DNA of 64,000 nucleotides, from the NCBI GenBank assembly GCA_947494435.1, contig CANLUY010000001.1:920001-984000 (forward strand), given 5' to 3'. The first letter of the stretch is position 1. The number at the start of each line of letters is the position of its first letter. Position numbers and translations under genes: made by a program. The notes beneath the pieces are model-generated. The model ran no database searches and had not been told where the DNA came from. It saw nothing but the letters and a program-made list of their open reading frames with translations. The DNA is from an uncultured Litoreibacter sp. Its GTDB lineage: Bacteria; Pseudomonadota; Alphaproteobacteria; Rhodobacterales; Rhodobacteraceae. Shown one piece after another: positions 28,198 to 36,275 of the stretch.

Positions 28198-28638
28198 ATG
28201 AAAGTAAAGATTCTCATTCTCATCGGCTCTGTCGCCGCGACTGCCGTCTTCGCCCATGGCGGGGTCAAGAACCCGCAAGTCATGGCGCGGATGAACCTGA
28301 TGATCGATATTGCCGATGACATGAAGGTGCTTGGTGGGATCGCAAAAGGTGCCGCCCCGTTTGACACGGCAGTGATCAAAGGTCATTCAGACCGGCTTGC
28401 TATGCATGCACGCGGCATCAATACGCTGTTCGAAGTGAAAGAAACTGACCCGAAATCTGAAGCGCGCGAGGAAATTTGGACAGATTGGTCCGGCTTCACG
28501 CGCGCAACAGATGAGATGGAAAAAGCAGCGCTCGCGCTTGGCATTGTGACCACTCAAGACGAATTCCGGTCCGCATTCTCAGCCCTCGGCGACAGCTGCT
28601 CTGCTTGCCACAAAGACTACCGCATCAAAAAGAACTAG
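28198..28638 (+). CDS. Cytochrome c' (class II c-type cytochrome)
   Basis: A 146-residue periplasmic haem protein. Signal peptide MKVKILILIGSVAATAVFA, then a four-helix-bundle domain with the haem-binding motif CSACHKDY close to the C-terminus. That C-terminal position marks class II cytochromes. In studied bacteria cytochrome c' binds NO and helps with nitrosative stress; some relatives carry electrons. No nitrogen-oxide genes are adjacent. Its stop codon overlaps that of the convergent I78-like gene by 4 bases (CTAG). Confidence 0.9.
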   Translation: MKVKILILIGSVAATAVFAHGGVKNPQVMARMNLMIDIADDMKVLGGIAKGAAPFDTAVIKGHSDRLAMHARGINTLFEVKETDPKSEAREEIWTDWSGFTRATDEMEKAALALGIVTTQDEFRSAFSALGDSCSACHKDYRIKKN

Positions 28639-28925
28639 CGACAGGTCACGCTCGTGATCCGGCCAAACTTATCGACATCAATCGTGAGCCGGTCAGGACT
28701 AAAATCAAGGGTGATCACATCATCCGGATGCAGCACACGGGTCGCACGCGGCAGATCAACTGAGGCAAGAACAGCCTCGTTCCAGCCGAGTAACCCCTGA
28801 AAATTCTCCGCGCCACAGGTAGGCACACCATCATATTCGCTGGGGTCAAGCCCGGCTTGCTCGCGGGCCCCGCAGGCCGCCAACAAAGTGACAACTGTAA
28901 GACTCGCAGCGCCAACCCTACCCAC
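28635..28925 (-). CDS. I78 family peptidase inhibitor-like lipoprotein (first copy)
   Basis: A 96-residue protein with a lipobox LAAC (Cys18), so probably membrane-anchored in the envelope. The mature part matches the I78 inhibitor family: CGAENFQGLLGWNEAVL, then the inhibitory-loop-like ATRVLHPDDVITLDFSPDRL, and the C-terminal IDVDKFGRITSVTCR. The two cysteines are expected to form a disulfide. I78 members inhibit serine proteases of the elastase/subtilisin type. It overlaps the upstream second copy by 8 bases. Confidence 0.82.
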   Translation of the reverse strand: MGRVGAASLTVVTLLAACGAREQAGLDPSEYDGVPTCGAENFQGLLGWNEAVLASVDLPRATRVLHPDDVITLDFSPDRLTIDVDKFGRITSVTCR

Positions 28926-29256
28926 AAATCACCTTCGTGATTGTACCGGAATCATTCACATGGAAATTCACACGCGCGGCCTCGTAGACTTGCGACAGGA
29001 TGGAGTTTGACCGCACGATCCGCGTCTGCACATCCGTTGGGATCGTCACCGCAGCCAAAGGTTGCCCCACGAAGCCCTCATAGTTTGATAGATTGCATGT
29101 GTCAGGGAGCCGCTCTTCCAAACCGGAAGCGCCAATTGGTGTCCCGTCAACCTCCGTCACAACGTCTTCAGGCACAGGAGCGCAGGCCGCGATCATAGCA
29201 GCACAGGACAGCATAAAGGCACAGCTGCGCGCTTTGAGTGTCAGGTCAAATAGCAT
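28918..29256 (-). CDS. I78 family peptidase inhibitor-like lipoprotein (second copy)
   Basis: A 112-residue lipoprotein with lipobox IAAC (Cys25). The I78 pattern is recognisable: DTCNLSNYEGFVGQPL, the central TRIVRSNSILSQVYEAARVN and the end DSGTITKVICG. It is clearly divergent from the first copy, sharing only the skeleton of Cys, Gly and hydrophobic positions. The two genes overlap by 8 bases and form a small operon. Divergence after duplication suggests different target proteases (inference). The 105-base upstream gap (29257-29361) holds no gene. Confidence 0.78.
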   Translation of the reverse strand: MLFDLTLKARSCAFMLSCAAMIAACAPVPEDVVTEVDGTPIGASGLEERLPDTCNLSNYEGFVGQPLAAVTIPTDVQTRIVRSNSILSQVYEAARVNFHVNDSGTITKVICG

Positions 29257-29361
29257 CTATCTTCTCTTTCCCACATATTTTTGCAGAGTTTACAGCGAAC
29301 TAGCTTTGGGAGGAAGGGCGATCCGCGCAGGAGCGTTATCCGCAGTTTATCGCCGAAATCG

Positions 29362-29979
29362 TCAGACGCCGTAGCGCGCCAGAAACGTGTCGACAGCACC
29401 GGCGATCACACGATCAATGTCACCCTGATCCGGCGTTTTGACGACATTGAAGACCATCTTCACAAAGACATCCGCCTTCATCAACGACTCGAATTGCTGA
29501 GCCGCCAACCGGATATCATCAATTTTCAACTCTCCACGTTCACAGGCGAGCGTGAAGTACTCGCTTAACCGATCTTCCATCAGTTGTGGCCCGGACATGT
29601 AAAATTCCTGCCCAAGTTCCGGGAAGCGATCCGACTCTGCCACGCAGATCCGAAAGATACGTTGTGCGAATTCCGACGTTAGAAATTCCATCATGCTCGC
29701 CGACATGCCCGTCAGAACATCGCGGACCGGCAGATCGGTTCGGTCGACTTGCAAAGATCTGTCCGCTTGGCGCGCGCATTCCTCTTTTGCAACCTCCACA
29801 AACAGAACACGTTTGTCAGGGAAATAGCTGTAAAGCGTCGCCTTCGACACACCCGCTTCTTTGGCGATCAGGTCCACACTCGCACCTTCAAAGCCCTCTG
29901 ACAGGAAGACTTTCCGCGCACCGGCGACGACTTGGTCGTATTTGCGGCCACGTTTGATTTCTGGGGCTGTGCCGTCCAC
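29362..29979 (-). CDS. TetR/AcrR family transcriptional repressor
   Basis: A 205-residue regulator with an N-terminal TetR helix-turn-helix (GFEGASVDLIAKEAGVSKAT then LYSYFPDKRVLF) and an all-helical ligand domain. The start is a GTG at 29979. An operator-like palindrome lies in its own promoter spacer (30012-30027), and three related sites precede the divergently placed genes at 30381 and 30564. Autorepression and control of those genes are therefore likely. The inducer is unknown; an AEC-type permease in the target region hints at a small organic molecule. Confidence 0.92.
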   Translation of the reverse strand: MDGTAPEIKRGRKYDQVVAGARKVFLSEGFEGASVDLIAKEAGVSKATLYSYFPDKRVLFVEVAKEECARQADRSLQVDRTDLPVRDVLTGMSASMMEFLTSEFAQRIFRICVAESDRFPELGQEFYMSGPQLMEDRLSEYFTLACERGELKIDDIRLAAQQFESLMKADVFVKMVFNVVKTPDQGDIDRVIAGAVDTFLARYGV

Positions 29980-30007
29980 AGATGATACTCCAAAGATTTA
30001 ATGAGTT

Positions 30008-30037
30008 AACTTAGACCAAACGGTTCAGTTCCATCAA
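30008..30037 (-). promoter_or_regulatory. Promoter of the tetR-like gene with embedded operator
   Basis: On the minus strand a -35-like TTGATG (30032-30037) and a -10-like TAAGTT (30008-30013) are 18 bases apart. Between them, at 30012-30027, sits a 16-base site reading TGAACCGTTTGGTCTA on the minus strand, related to the palindrome TGAACCGTTCGGTTCA found upstream of the next gene. Repressor bound here would block RNA polymerase, which fits autoregulation. Confidence 0.6.
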
Positions 30038-30063
30038 GCCTGACGATTACTTGGTAGGTAATG

Positions 30064-30098
30064 TCAAAAAGGGGCAGGTCAAAGACCCACCCCCTTCT
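30064..30098 (-). terminator. Intrinsic terminator of the 86-residue secreted protein gene
   Basis: A GC-rich stem (AAGGGG...GGTC against GACC...CCCCTT, with an internal mismatch) around an AAA loop. On the minus strand it is followed by a TTTTT tract. It lies 23-57 bases after the stop of the gene at 30121-30381 and before the TetR gene promoter. Confidence 0.6.
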
Positions 30099-30120
30099 CA
30101 GCAAAACGATTGTCGGAAGA

Positions 30121-30381
30121 TCAGCGGTTTTGTGATGCGATTATCTTGGCAATCTCGGCGCGGCTATATGTGCCACAATCCGCCGGATTAATCTGCGCAG
30201 CTTTTTCCAGCTGCGAGCATGCTTGAAAGGGCGCACGGTCTGCCTGTGTCACAACCTCCGTCTGTGGAGGGTAATGCAAAGTCCGCAAATCCGGGATCCC
30301 TGCGGAGCCGGCAAGAGTTGGCGTTGCCGACATGAAGGCCGCAGTGCCAGCGGCAAGAAAAAGTGCAGTGCGGTAGGTCAT
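30121..30381 (-). CDS. Small secreted protein under TetR control, unknown function
   Basis: An 86-residue protein with a signal peptide (MTYRTALFLAAGTAAFMSAT, ending TLA-G). The mature 60 residues contain two cysteines (FQACSQLEKAAQ and PADCGTYS) that could form a disulfide. No family is recognised. AGGAGA lies 8 bases upstream of the ATG. The promoter is overlaid by a strong TetR-type operator, so expression is probably tightly regulated. It has its own promoter and terminator and is monocistronic. Confidence 0.7.
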   Translation of the reverse strand: MTYRTALFLAAGTAAFMSATPTLAGSAGIPDLRTLHYPPQTEVVTQADRAPFQACSQLEKAAQINPADCGTYSRAEIAKIIASQNR

Positions 30382-30399
30382 TTTTTATCTCCTAGAAAG

Positions 30400-30477
30400 T
30401 GAACCGTTCGGTTCAGTAATCAGATATCTAGACCGATCAGTTCACTTTATCAAGGCCATTCTGAACTAATCAGTTCA
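30400..30477. promoter_or_regulatory. Three tandem TetR-type operator sites
   Basis: Three 16-base sites of one pattern: a perfect palindrome TGAACCGTTCGGTTCA (30400-30415); TAGACCGATCAGTTCA (30429-30444), matching it at 12 of 16 positions; and TGAACTAATCAGTTCA (30462-30477), with perfect 6-base arms. Centres are 29 and 33 bases apart, close to three helical turns, so the dimers would lie on one face of the DNA. They separate the small secreted protein gene from the AEC permease gene and probably serve both. Confidence 0.72.
30425..30453 (-). promoter_or_regulatory. Sigma-70-like promoter of the small secreted protein gene
   Basis: On the minus strand TTGATA (30448-30453) and TAGATA (30425-30430) are separated by exactly 17 bases. 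The middle operator site (30429-30444) fills the spacer and the perfect palindrome covers the expected start site, which is an architecture for strong repression. Confidence 0.6.
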
Positions 30478-30563
30478 TTTTCTGAAAAGTAACTGATTTC
30501 TTTCTATTATTTTGCTGAGCCTATTCGTTGGTGAAGAATTGCAAGGCGTGATACTCACACCTG

Positions 30564-31490
30564 ATGCTGGAGATATTCTTCAAAACACTGCCGTTCTTCG
30601 CCCTGATCGGTGTCGGTTATTGGGCCGGCCGCACACGCTTCTTCACAGAGGAAGCGACAGCCTACCTGACAAAGTTTGTATTTTACTTCGCCCTGTCAGC
30701 CATGATCTTCCGGTTTTCTGCAAATCTGAGCCTCAGTGAAGTGTTCGATCTAACCTTTGTGCTGGCGTATTTCTGGGGCACTGCTGTGGTCTACCTGATC
30801 GCCACTGCCATCTCGCTTTTGCGTCGTCTCCCCGTCGAACAAGTCGCTATCGAGGCCCAATGCGCTGTGATCGGCAACGTTGGATTTCTCGGCATTCCGA
30901 TGCTTGCATTGCTGATGGGCGAAGCTGCTGTTGGTCCGATCATGTTGATCCTTGCCGTCGACCTGATCTTTTTCGGAAGCCTCGTTGTTATCATGATCAC
31001 AGGGTCAAGAGATGGCCGCGTATCGCCTGCAATCCTGAAAACCGTCGGGCTAGGCCTGATCAAAAACCCGATGATCGTCTCTATCGTGCTGGGATTCACA
31101 TGGTCAGGTTTTGCAATCCCGATTCCCGATCCAATGAACGAATTTCTGGCGATCCTCGGCGGGGCGGCTACGCCCGGCGCTCTATTTGCTATCGGCGCGT
31201 CACTCGCAACCAAGTCAGCCGAACGGCTTGAAGTGGCAGGCTGGATTTCGTTCTGCAAACTTGTCCTGCATCCCCTTGTGATCGCCTTTGCAGTCTATTT
31301 TGTGTTTCCGGTCGAGCCTTATGCAGCGGCCGTCATGGTTGCGGCTTCTGCGCTTCCAGTGGCGGGCAATGTCTACATGATCGCGCAGCATTACGGCGTC
31401 GCACCGGCACGCGTGTCCGCCTCCATTCTGATTTCCACCGTGATCAGCATTGTGAGTGTTTCACTTGTCATCGGATGGGTCGCCGTTTAG
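30564..31490 (+). CDS. AEC (auxin efflux carrier) family permease
   Basis: A 308-residue inner-membrane transporter with about ten hydrophobic segments. Family signs are the N-terminal LPFFALIGVGYWAGR, the central GNVGFLGIPMLALLMGEA and the later helix AASALPVAGNVYMIAQHYG. Bacterial members carry organic anions such as malate or malonate, or amino-acid derivatives. The substrate here is unknown. It follows the three operator sites by 86 bases, with TATTAT at 30505-30510 as a possible -10, so regulation by the TetR protein is plausible. The fghA operon starts 28 bases downstream on the same strand. Confidence 0.88.
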   Translation: MLEIFFKTLPFFALIGVGYWAGRTRFFTEEATAYLTKFVFYFALSAMIFRFSANLSLSEVFDLTFVLAYFWGTAVVYLIATAISLLRRLPVEQVAIEAQCAVIGNVGFLGIPMLALLMGEAAVGPIMLILAVDLIFFGSLVVIMITGSRDGRVSPAILKTVGLGLIKNPMIVSIVLGFTWSGFAIPIPDPMNEFLAILGGAATPGALFAIGASLATKSAERLEVAGWISFCKLVLHPLVIAFAVYFVFPVEPYAAAVMVAASALPVAGNVYMIAQHYGVAPARVSASILISTVISIVSVSLVIGWVAV

Positions 31491-31518
31491 CCCTTAATCA
31501 ACAGATAAGGGAAACCCC

Positions 31519-32349
31519 ATGGACATAGTCTCTGAAAACGCTTGCTTCGGCGGCACCCAAGGCGTCTACACCCACGCCTCCTCCACAACAAATTGCGATA
31601 TGACCTTCGCCGTCTTCCTGCCGGAAGAAGCCCGCGATGGTCCGGTCCCCGTGCTTTGGTATCTGTCAGGTCTGACCTGCACCCACGAAAACGCGATGAC
31701 AAAAGCGGGCGCGCAAGCCTGGGCGGCAGAATATGGCCTCGCGCTGATTTTCCCCGACACATCCCCGCGCGGCGATGATGTGGCCAATGATGACGCGTAT
31801 GATCTTGGACAAGGCGCGGGCTTTTACGTCAACGCAACCCAAGCCCCATGGGCAAAACACTTTCAAATGTATGACTACATCACGAAAGAGCTCAGCGCGT
31901 TGGTCTTCGCAGAATTTCCTCTCGACGAAAGCAGGCAATCGATCACCGGTCACTCCATGGGCGGCCACGGCGCGCTGACAATCGCGATGCGCGAAAAAGG
32001 TCGGTTCAAATCTGTCTCGGCTTTCTCACCCATCTGCAATCCGACCGCGTCAGATTGGGGCAGAAAACAGCTTTCGGCATATTTAGGGTCTGATGAAAAC
32101 ACATGGATCGACCATGATGCCACTCTTTTGATGTTGAAAGACGGGTTCGACGGCCCCGTACTGTTGGACACCGGCACAGATGATCAATTCATGAACCTTT
32201 TGATGCCAGAAGCGCTCGCCGCTGCGGCCTCGACCAAGCGGCAGCAAGCCATTATCCGCTACCAACCCGGTTACGATCACTCTTATTTCTTTGTGGCATC
32301 CTTCATGGAGGACCATATGAATTTCCACGCAGAGGCGCTGTATTCATGA
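31519..32349 (+). CDS. fghA: S-formylglutathione hydrolase
   Basis: A 276-residue esterase-D family enzyme. It hydrolyses S-formylglutathione to formate and glutathione, the second step of glutathione-dependent formaldehyde oxidation. The nucleophile is in GHSMGGHGALTIAM. The Asp and His of the triad are in LLDTGTDDQFM and YDHSYFFV. WYLSGLTCTHENAMTK is the family block near the N-terminus. No formaldehyde dehydrogenase gene is in the window. Its last 4 bases overlap the start of the HAD gene. Confidence 0.95.
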   Translation: MDIVSENACFGGTQGVYTHASSTTNCDMTFAVFLPEEARDGPVPVLWYLSGLTCTHENAMTKAGAQAWAAEYGLALIFPDTSPRGDDVANDDAYDLGQGAGFYVNATQAPWAKHFQMYDYITKELSALVFAEFPLDESRQSITGHSMGGHGALTIAMREKGRFKSVSAFSPICNPTASDWGRKQLSAYLGSDENTWIDHDATLLMLKDGFDGPVLLDTGTDDQFMNLLMPEALAAAASTKRQQAIIRYQPGYDHSYFFVASFMEDHMNFHAEALYS

Positions 32350-32969
32350 CCATCCGAGCGGTCGTCTTTGATATCGGAAATGTGCTGATCGAATGGCAGC
32401 CTGAACACCACTATGACCGCTGGATTGGTGAGGACCGCCGCAAAGAGATGTTTGAAACCGTCGATCTGCACGCAATGAACGAGCGCGTCGATATGGGGGA
32501 GAACTGGAAAGACGTCATTTATCAGACCGCAGATCAATACCCTGAATGGCGGACCGAAATCCTTGCATGGCACAGCAACTGGATCGCGCTCGCATCCCCA
32601 GTAATCCCGCTTTCCGTTCACCTTCTGCGCGCCTTGCGCAAAAAGGGTATTCCAGTCTTTGCGCTTACAAATTTCGGTAAGGAAAATTTTGCATATGCGC
32701 AGACGATCTACAGCTTCCTGAACGAGTTCGACCGCTTCTACGTCTCGGGCCAGATGAAGGTCATCAAACCCAATCCCCGCATCTACGAAATGCTGGAAAC
32801 AGATTGCGGTGTCCCTGCAAGCGCACTGCTCTTCACAGATGACCGCCCCGAAAATATCGAAGCCGCCAAGGCGCGCGGCTGGCAAACGCACCTTTTCCAG
32901 CATCCACAGGGCTGGGCAGACTGTCTCGTCACGCATGGCCTACTCACCGCTGACGAGGCCACGAATTGA
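32346..32969 (+). CDS. HAD-family phosphatase (YihX-like)
   Basis: A 207-residue haloacid-dehalogenase-like hydrolase. Motif I is VFDIGNVLIEW with the nucleophilic aspartate, motif II is ALTNFGKEN, and the lysine is in KVIKPNPRIYEML. Motif IV is LLFTDDRPENIEAAKARGW. The FDxGNV form matches E. coli YihX, a sugar-phosphate phosphatase, but the substrate is not known. It overlaps fghA by 4 bases (ATGA) and the next gene by 4 bases (TTGA), the middle gene of a coupled trio. Confidence 0.9.
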   Translation: MTIRAVVFDIGNVLIEWQPEHHYDRWIGEDRRKEMFETVDLHAMNERVDMGENWKDVIYQTADQYPEWRTEILAWHSNWIALASPVIPLSVHLLRALRKKGIPVFALTNFGKENFAYAQTIYSFLNEFDRFYVSGQMKVIKPNPRIYEMLETDCGVPASALLFTDDRPENIEAAKARGWQTHLFQHPQGWADCLVTHGLLTADEATN

Positions 32970-33883
32970 CGCCGCCTTTTGTAAGTTTCGCAGAAACAGA
33001 CCCTTATTTAGACTGGGGCGCGCTCACCGACGCGCTATTGCGCGGCCACACGCTCCCCAAAGCAGAAATCGCGGACAGCTTCCTCTACCGTTCCCCCGAC
33101 ACGCTATTGTCGCGGGCCGCGTGGATTGATGGTCTGGGACAGGCGGTGAAAACCGCGACCGTTTTCCCCGAAAATCACCAACATAACCTGCCCGCAATCC
33201 ATGGCGCCGTCAGTCTCTTTTCAGACGTGACAGGTCAACTGGATGCGATGATCGACTTCCATCTCGTCACCAAATGGAAAACAGCAGGGGATAGCCTGCT
33301 GGCTGCCAAACGTCTTGCGCGCCCTGAAAGCCAAAACATCCTTCTCGTAGGATCGGGCACAGTCGCTGGTAATATGGCCGAAGCGTATCGCTCGCAATGG
33401 TCTGATGCGCAGATCACCGTTTGGACCCGCACGCCAGCGAATGGGGAAGCCTTTGCCAAGGCACATAACGCGACTTTCAATCCAGATCTTCGGGACGCTC
33501 TGAAAACCGCAGATATTATCTGCACAGCCACCATGTCGACACAGCCCGTCATCAAAGGGGATTGGCTACAACCGGGCCAACATCTTGACCTGATCGGCGC
33601 ATATCGCCCCGACATGCGGGAGGTCGATAACACTGCATTGACCCGTGCGACGATTTTCGTGGACAGTCGGGAGACAACGCTCGACCACATTGGTGAACTA
33701 AAGATCCCTTTATGCAGCGGGATTATTCAGAAAGACACTATTAAAGCGTCGTTTTACGAGCCAGACCTATTTCAACGCAGCAGCGATGATGAGATCACAA
33801 TCGCCAAAAATGGCGGCGGGGCGCACTTGGATTTGATGACAAGCCGCTACATCTTGGACGTTTGGAACGCCACGCGCGCCTAA
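32966..33883 (+). CDS. Ornithine cyclodeaminase/mu-crystallin family protein
   Basis: A 305-residue NAD(P)-dependent family member; known activities include ornithine cyclodeaminase, alanine dehydrogenase and ketimine reductase. The nucleotide loop is LLVGSGTVAGNMAEAY. The lysine-containing block is QAVKTATVFPENH, and DIICTATMSTQPVI precedes the PGQHLDLIGAYRPDMREVD region. The start is a TTG overlapping the HAD stop (TTGA). The exact substrate cannot be told from sequence. Its stop overlaps that of the convergent MFS gene by 4 bases. Confidence 0.88.
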   Translation: MTPPFVSFAETDPYLDWGALTDALLRGHTLPKAEIADSFLYRSPDTLLSRAAWIDGLGQAVKTATVFPENHQHNLPAIHGAVSLFSDVTGQLDAMIDFHLVTKWKTAGDSLLAAKRLARPESQNILLVGSGTVAGNMAEAYRSQWSDAQITVWTRTPANGEAFAKAHNATFNPDLRDALKTADIICTATMSTQPVIKGDWLQPGQHLDLIGAYRPDMREVDNTALTRATIFVDSRETTLDHIGELKIPLCSGIIQKDTIKASFYEPDLFQRSSDDEITIAKNGGGAHLDLMTSRYILDVWNATRA

Positions 33884-35121
33884 GCTGGTACCAGCTCAAT
33901 CCGCTTTTCCCGAATAGGCAAATGCACCACCGCACTCAGCGCACCAACGCCGACACCGACCCACCACACCATCGTGTAATCGCCAGTTGCATCATATAGG
34001 CGACCACCCAGCCAAACTCCAAGAAAAGACCCTAATTGGTGGGAAAAGAACACGATCCCGTAAAGCGTTCCCATATACCGCAACCCGTAAATATGCGCGA
34101 CAAGCCCAGAGGTGAGCGGAACAGTTGCCAACCAAAGTGACCCCATTCCAAGGCTGAACAAGACAACCGTGGTGGGGGTCATCGGCGTCAGGATGAACCA
34201 CGCCGCCATGATCGTGCGGCCCGTATAGATCGCAGCAAGCAAGTACTTCTTGCTATACTTCTTCCCCAAATACCCGGCCAAAATCGTGCCACCGATATTG
34301 GCAACCCCGATCAAAGAGATGGCCAAAGCACCCAAACCGGATGTCGTCGTCACTCCCACAGACGCCAACATGCTGCCTGCAGCGATTGGCCCGCAAGCCT
34401 CCGTGATGAAGGCCGGGAAATGCGCCGTGACAAAAGACAGTTGGTATCCGCAGGAGAAGAAACCGATAAAGATCATTGTGTAGGAGGGATCCTTGAAGGC
34501 CCGCTTCAACACGACGCCCATGCTTTCCTCAAGTTCGGCTTTGGGTGCCAGTGAGGGTGCCCGCATCATTGGCAACGCGAACAGCGTCAGAAGCATAACG
34601 CCCGCGAAAATGATAAAGACGGTTTGCCACGGGAAGTAACCAAGCAGCAATTCCGCCATCGGTGCACCAAAAACTTGTCCTGCGGAACCCGCGGCCGTCG
34701 CGATCCCTAACGCCATCGACCTGTTTTCGTCAGAACTCGCACGCCCGACCATCGCAAGGATCACACCAAACCCTGTTCCTGCGATGCCAAATCCCACCAG
34801 AATTTCAAGCAGTTGATGCCCGCCCGGCGTGACCGCAAAGCTCGATAGAACTAGCCCCAATGCGTAAAGCATCGCGCCGATAATGATCGCCTTACGGTCT
34901 CCAATCTTCTCCGCAATCGCGCCAAAAAAAGGTTGGCCAACTCCCCAAGCGAGATTTTGGATCGCAATCGCCATCGAGAATTCGGCACGCGGCCACCCAA
35001 ATTCATCCGCAATCGGGATCTGAAAGACACCAAAACTGGCGCGAATGGCAAACCCCATCATCATAATGATGCAGCCGCCAATCAAAACAGGCGTGATGAG
35101 GGAGGGTTTGGTCTGTGTCAT
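33880..35121 (-). CDS. Major facilitator superfamily transporter
   Basis: A 413-residue permease with 12 predicted hydrophobic segments. The first-half loop (FFGAIAEKIGDRKAIIIGAM) corresponds to the MFS motif between helices 2 and 3. Helix 4-5 has GFGIAGTGFGVILAMVGR. The second half shows ILAGYLGKKYSKKYLLAAIY. It resembles the monocarboxylate/oxalate-formate antiporter-like MFS groups. The substrate is unknown. It is divergent from zapE with 83 bases between. Confidence 0.88.
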   Translation of the reverse strand: MTQTKPSLITPVLIGGCIIMMMGFAIRASFGVFQIPIADEFGWPRAEFSMAIAIQNLAWGVGQPFFGAIAEKIGDRKAIIIGAMLYALGLVLSSFAVTPGGHQLLEILVGFGIAGTGFGVILAMVGRASSDENRSMALGIATAAGSAGQVFGAPMAELLLGYFPWQTVFIIFAGVMLLTLFALPMMRAPSLAPKAELEESMGVVLKRAFKDPSYTMIFIGFFSCGYQLSFVTAHFPAFITEACGPIAAGSMLASVGVTTTSGLGALAISLIGVANIGGTILAGYLGKKYSKKYLLAAIYTGRTIMAAWFILTPMTPTTVVLFSLGMGSLWLATVPLTSGLVAHIYGLRYMGTLYGIVFFSHQLGSFLGVWLGGRLYDATGDYTMVWWVGVGVGALSAVVHLPIREKRIELVPA

Positions 35122-35204
35122 GGCGCGACCGTCGGTGAAATTACCAAGATCGTCAATTCAGCAATATTGCGGTTCCCCATCAGTGTTTCTAATGATGTGC
35201 GCAG

Positions 35205-36275
35205 ATGCTGCTGCAAGACACATATAATGACCGCGTCAAAAACGGCGCGCTGACGGCAGATTCCGCGCAACTGGCGGCCATTCCTCTGTTCGACACCGTT
35301 TTGACAGACATGTCCCAAACAAAGAGCAAGAAGAAGTTTCTTGGCCTGTTTGGTTCTGACGATGTCCCGGTCAAAGGACTGTATGTTTGGGGCGGCGTCG
35401 GGCGCGGGAAGTCTATGCTGATGGACCTGTTTTTTGAGATCGCGCCTGAAACCCGAAAACGCCGTGTGCATTTCCATGCCTTCATGCAAGAGGTTCACTC
35501 CGCCATGCATGAGGTGCGTAAAACAGGCGTCGATGACGCGATTGCACCCGTCGCCGAAGAGATCGCCCGAGACGTGCGCCTTCTGTGCTTTGACGAGATG
35601 CAGATCACGGATATCACCGACGCGATGATCGTTGGGCGCCTCTTTCAAAAGCTGTTTGCTGCAGGCGTCGTGATCGTTGCAACCTCAAACCGCGTACCAG
35701 ATGATTTATACAAAAACGGCCTGAACAGAGACTTATTTGTTCCGTTTATCGACCTGATCAAAACGCGGTTGACCGTGCATGAGTTGGTCAGTGAAACCGA
35801 TTACCGCCAAGATCGCCTAGCGGGCGAACAAGTGTACTTTCACCCAGCAGACAGCGCAGCACGTGGTGCAATTGAAGCCATTTGGCAGGGCCTCGCCGGT
35901 AGCGAAATCGCTCCTCTCAATCTGAAGGTCAAAGGCCGCGACGTGGTGCTCCCTCAGTTCAGCAATGGCGTGGCCCGCGCTGACTTCTTTGCCCTTTGCG
36001 GCACGGCGCTGGGGGCTGCAGACTACCTCGCAATTGCAGAGACGGTACGCGTTTTAATCCTTGAAGACATCCCGCTTCTGTCACGTGACAATTTTAACGA
36101 AGCAAAACGCTTCGTGACCCTGATCGACGCGCTTTATGAGGCCAAAGTGACCCTGATCGCAACCGCCGCCGACGCGCCGGAGCGCTTGTATCTGGAAGGC
36201 GAAGGCGTCTTCGAGTTTGAACGCACCGCGTCGCGATTACGCGAAATGCAAGCGGCGGATTGGGATAAAGCCTAG
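35205..36275 (+). CDS. zapE: Cell division protein ZapE (AFG1-like ATPase)
   Basis: A 356-residue AFG1/ZapE-family AAA-like ATPase. In E. coli ZapE interacts with FtsZ and helps constriction. Walker A is WGGVGRGKSMLMD, Walker B is RLLCFDEMQITD, and the sensor region is VVIVATSNRVPDDLYKNGL. The arginine-rich C-terminus ends TASRLREMQ. The ATG at 35205 gives the usual family N-terminus. Its stop overlaps the stop of convergent folC by 4 bases (CTAG). Confidence 0.93.
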   Translation: MLLQDTYNDRVKNGALTADSAQLAAIPLFDTVLTDMSQTKSKKKFLGLFGSDDVPVKGLYVWGGVGRGKSMLMDLFFEIAPETRKRRVHFHAFMQEVHSAMHEVRKTGVDDAIAPVAEEIARDVRLLCFDEMQITDITDAMIVGRLFQKLFAAGVVIVATSNRVPDDLYKNGLNRDLFVPFIDLIKTRLTVHELVSETDYRQDRLAGEQVYFHPADSAARGAIEAIWQGLAGSEIAPLNLKVKGRDVVLPQFSNGVARADFFALCGTALGAADYLAIAETVRVLILEDIPLLSRDNFNEAKRFVTLIDALYEAKVTLIATAADAPERLYLEGEGVFEFERTASRLREMQAADWDKA

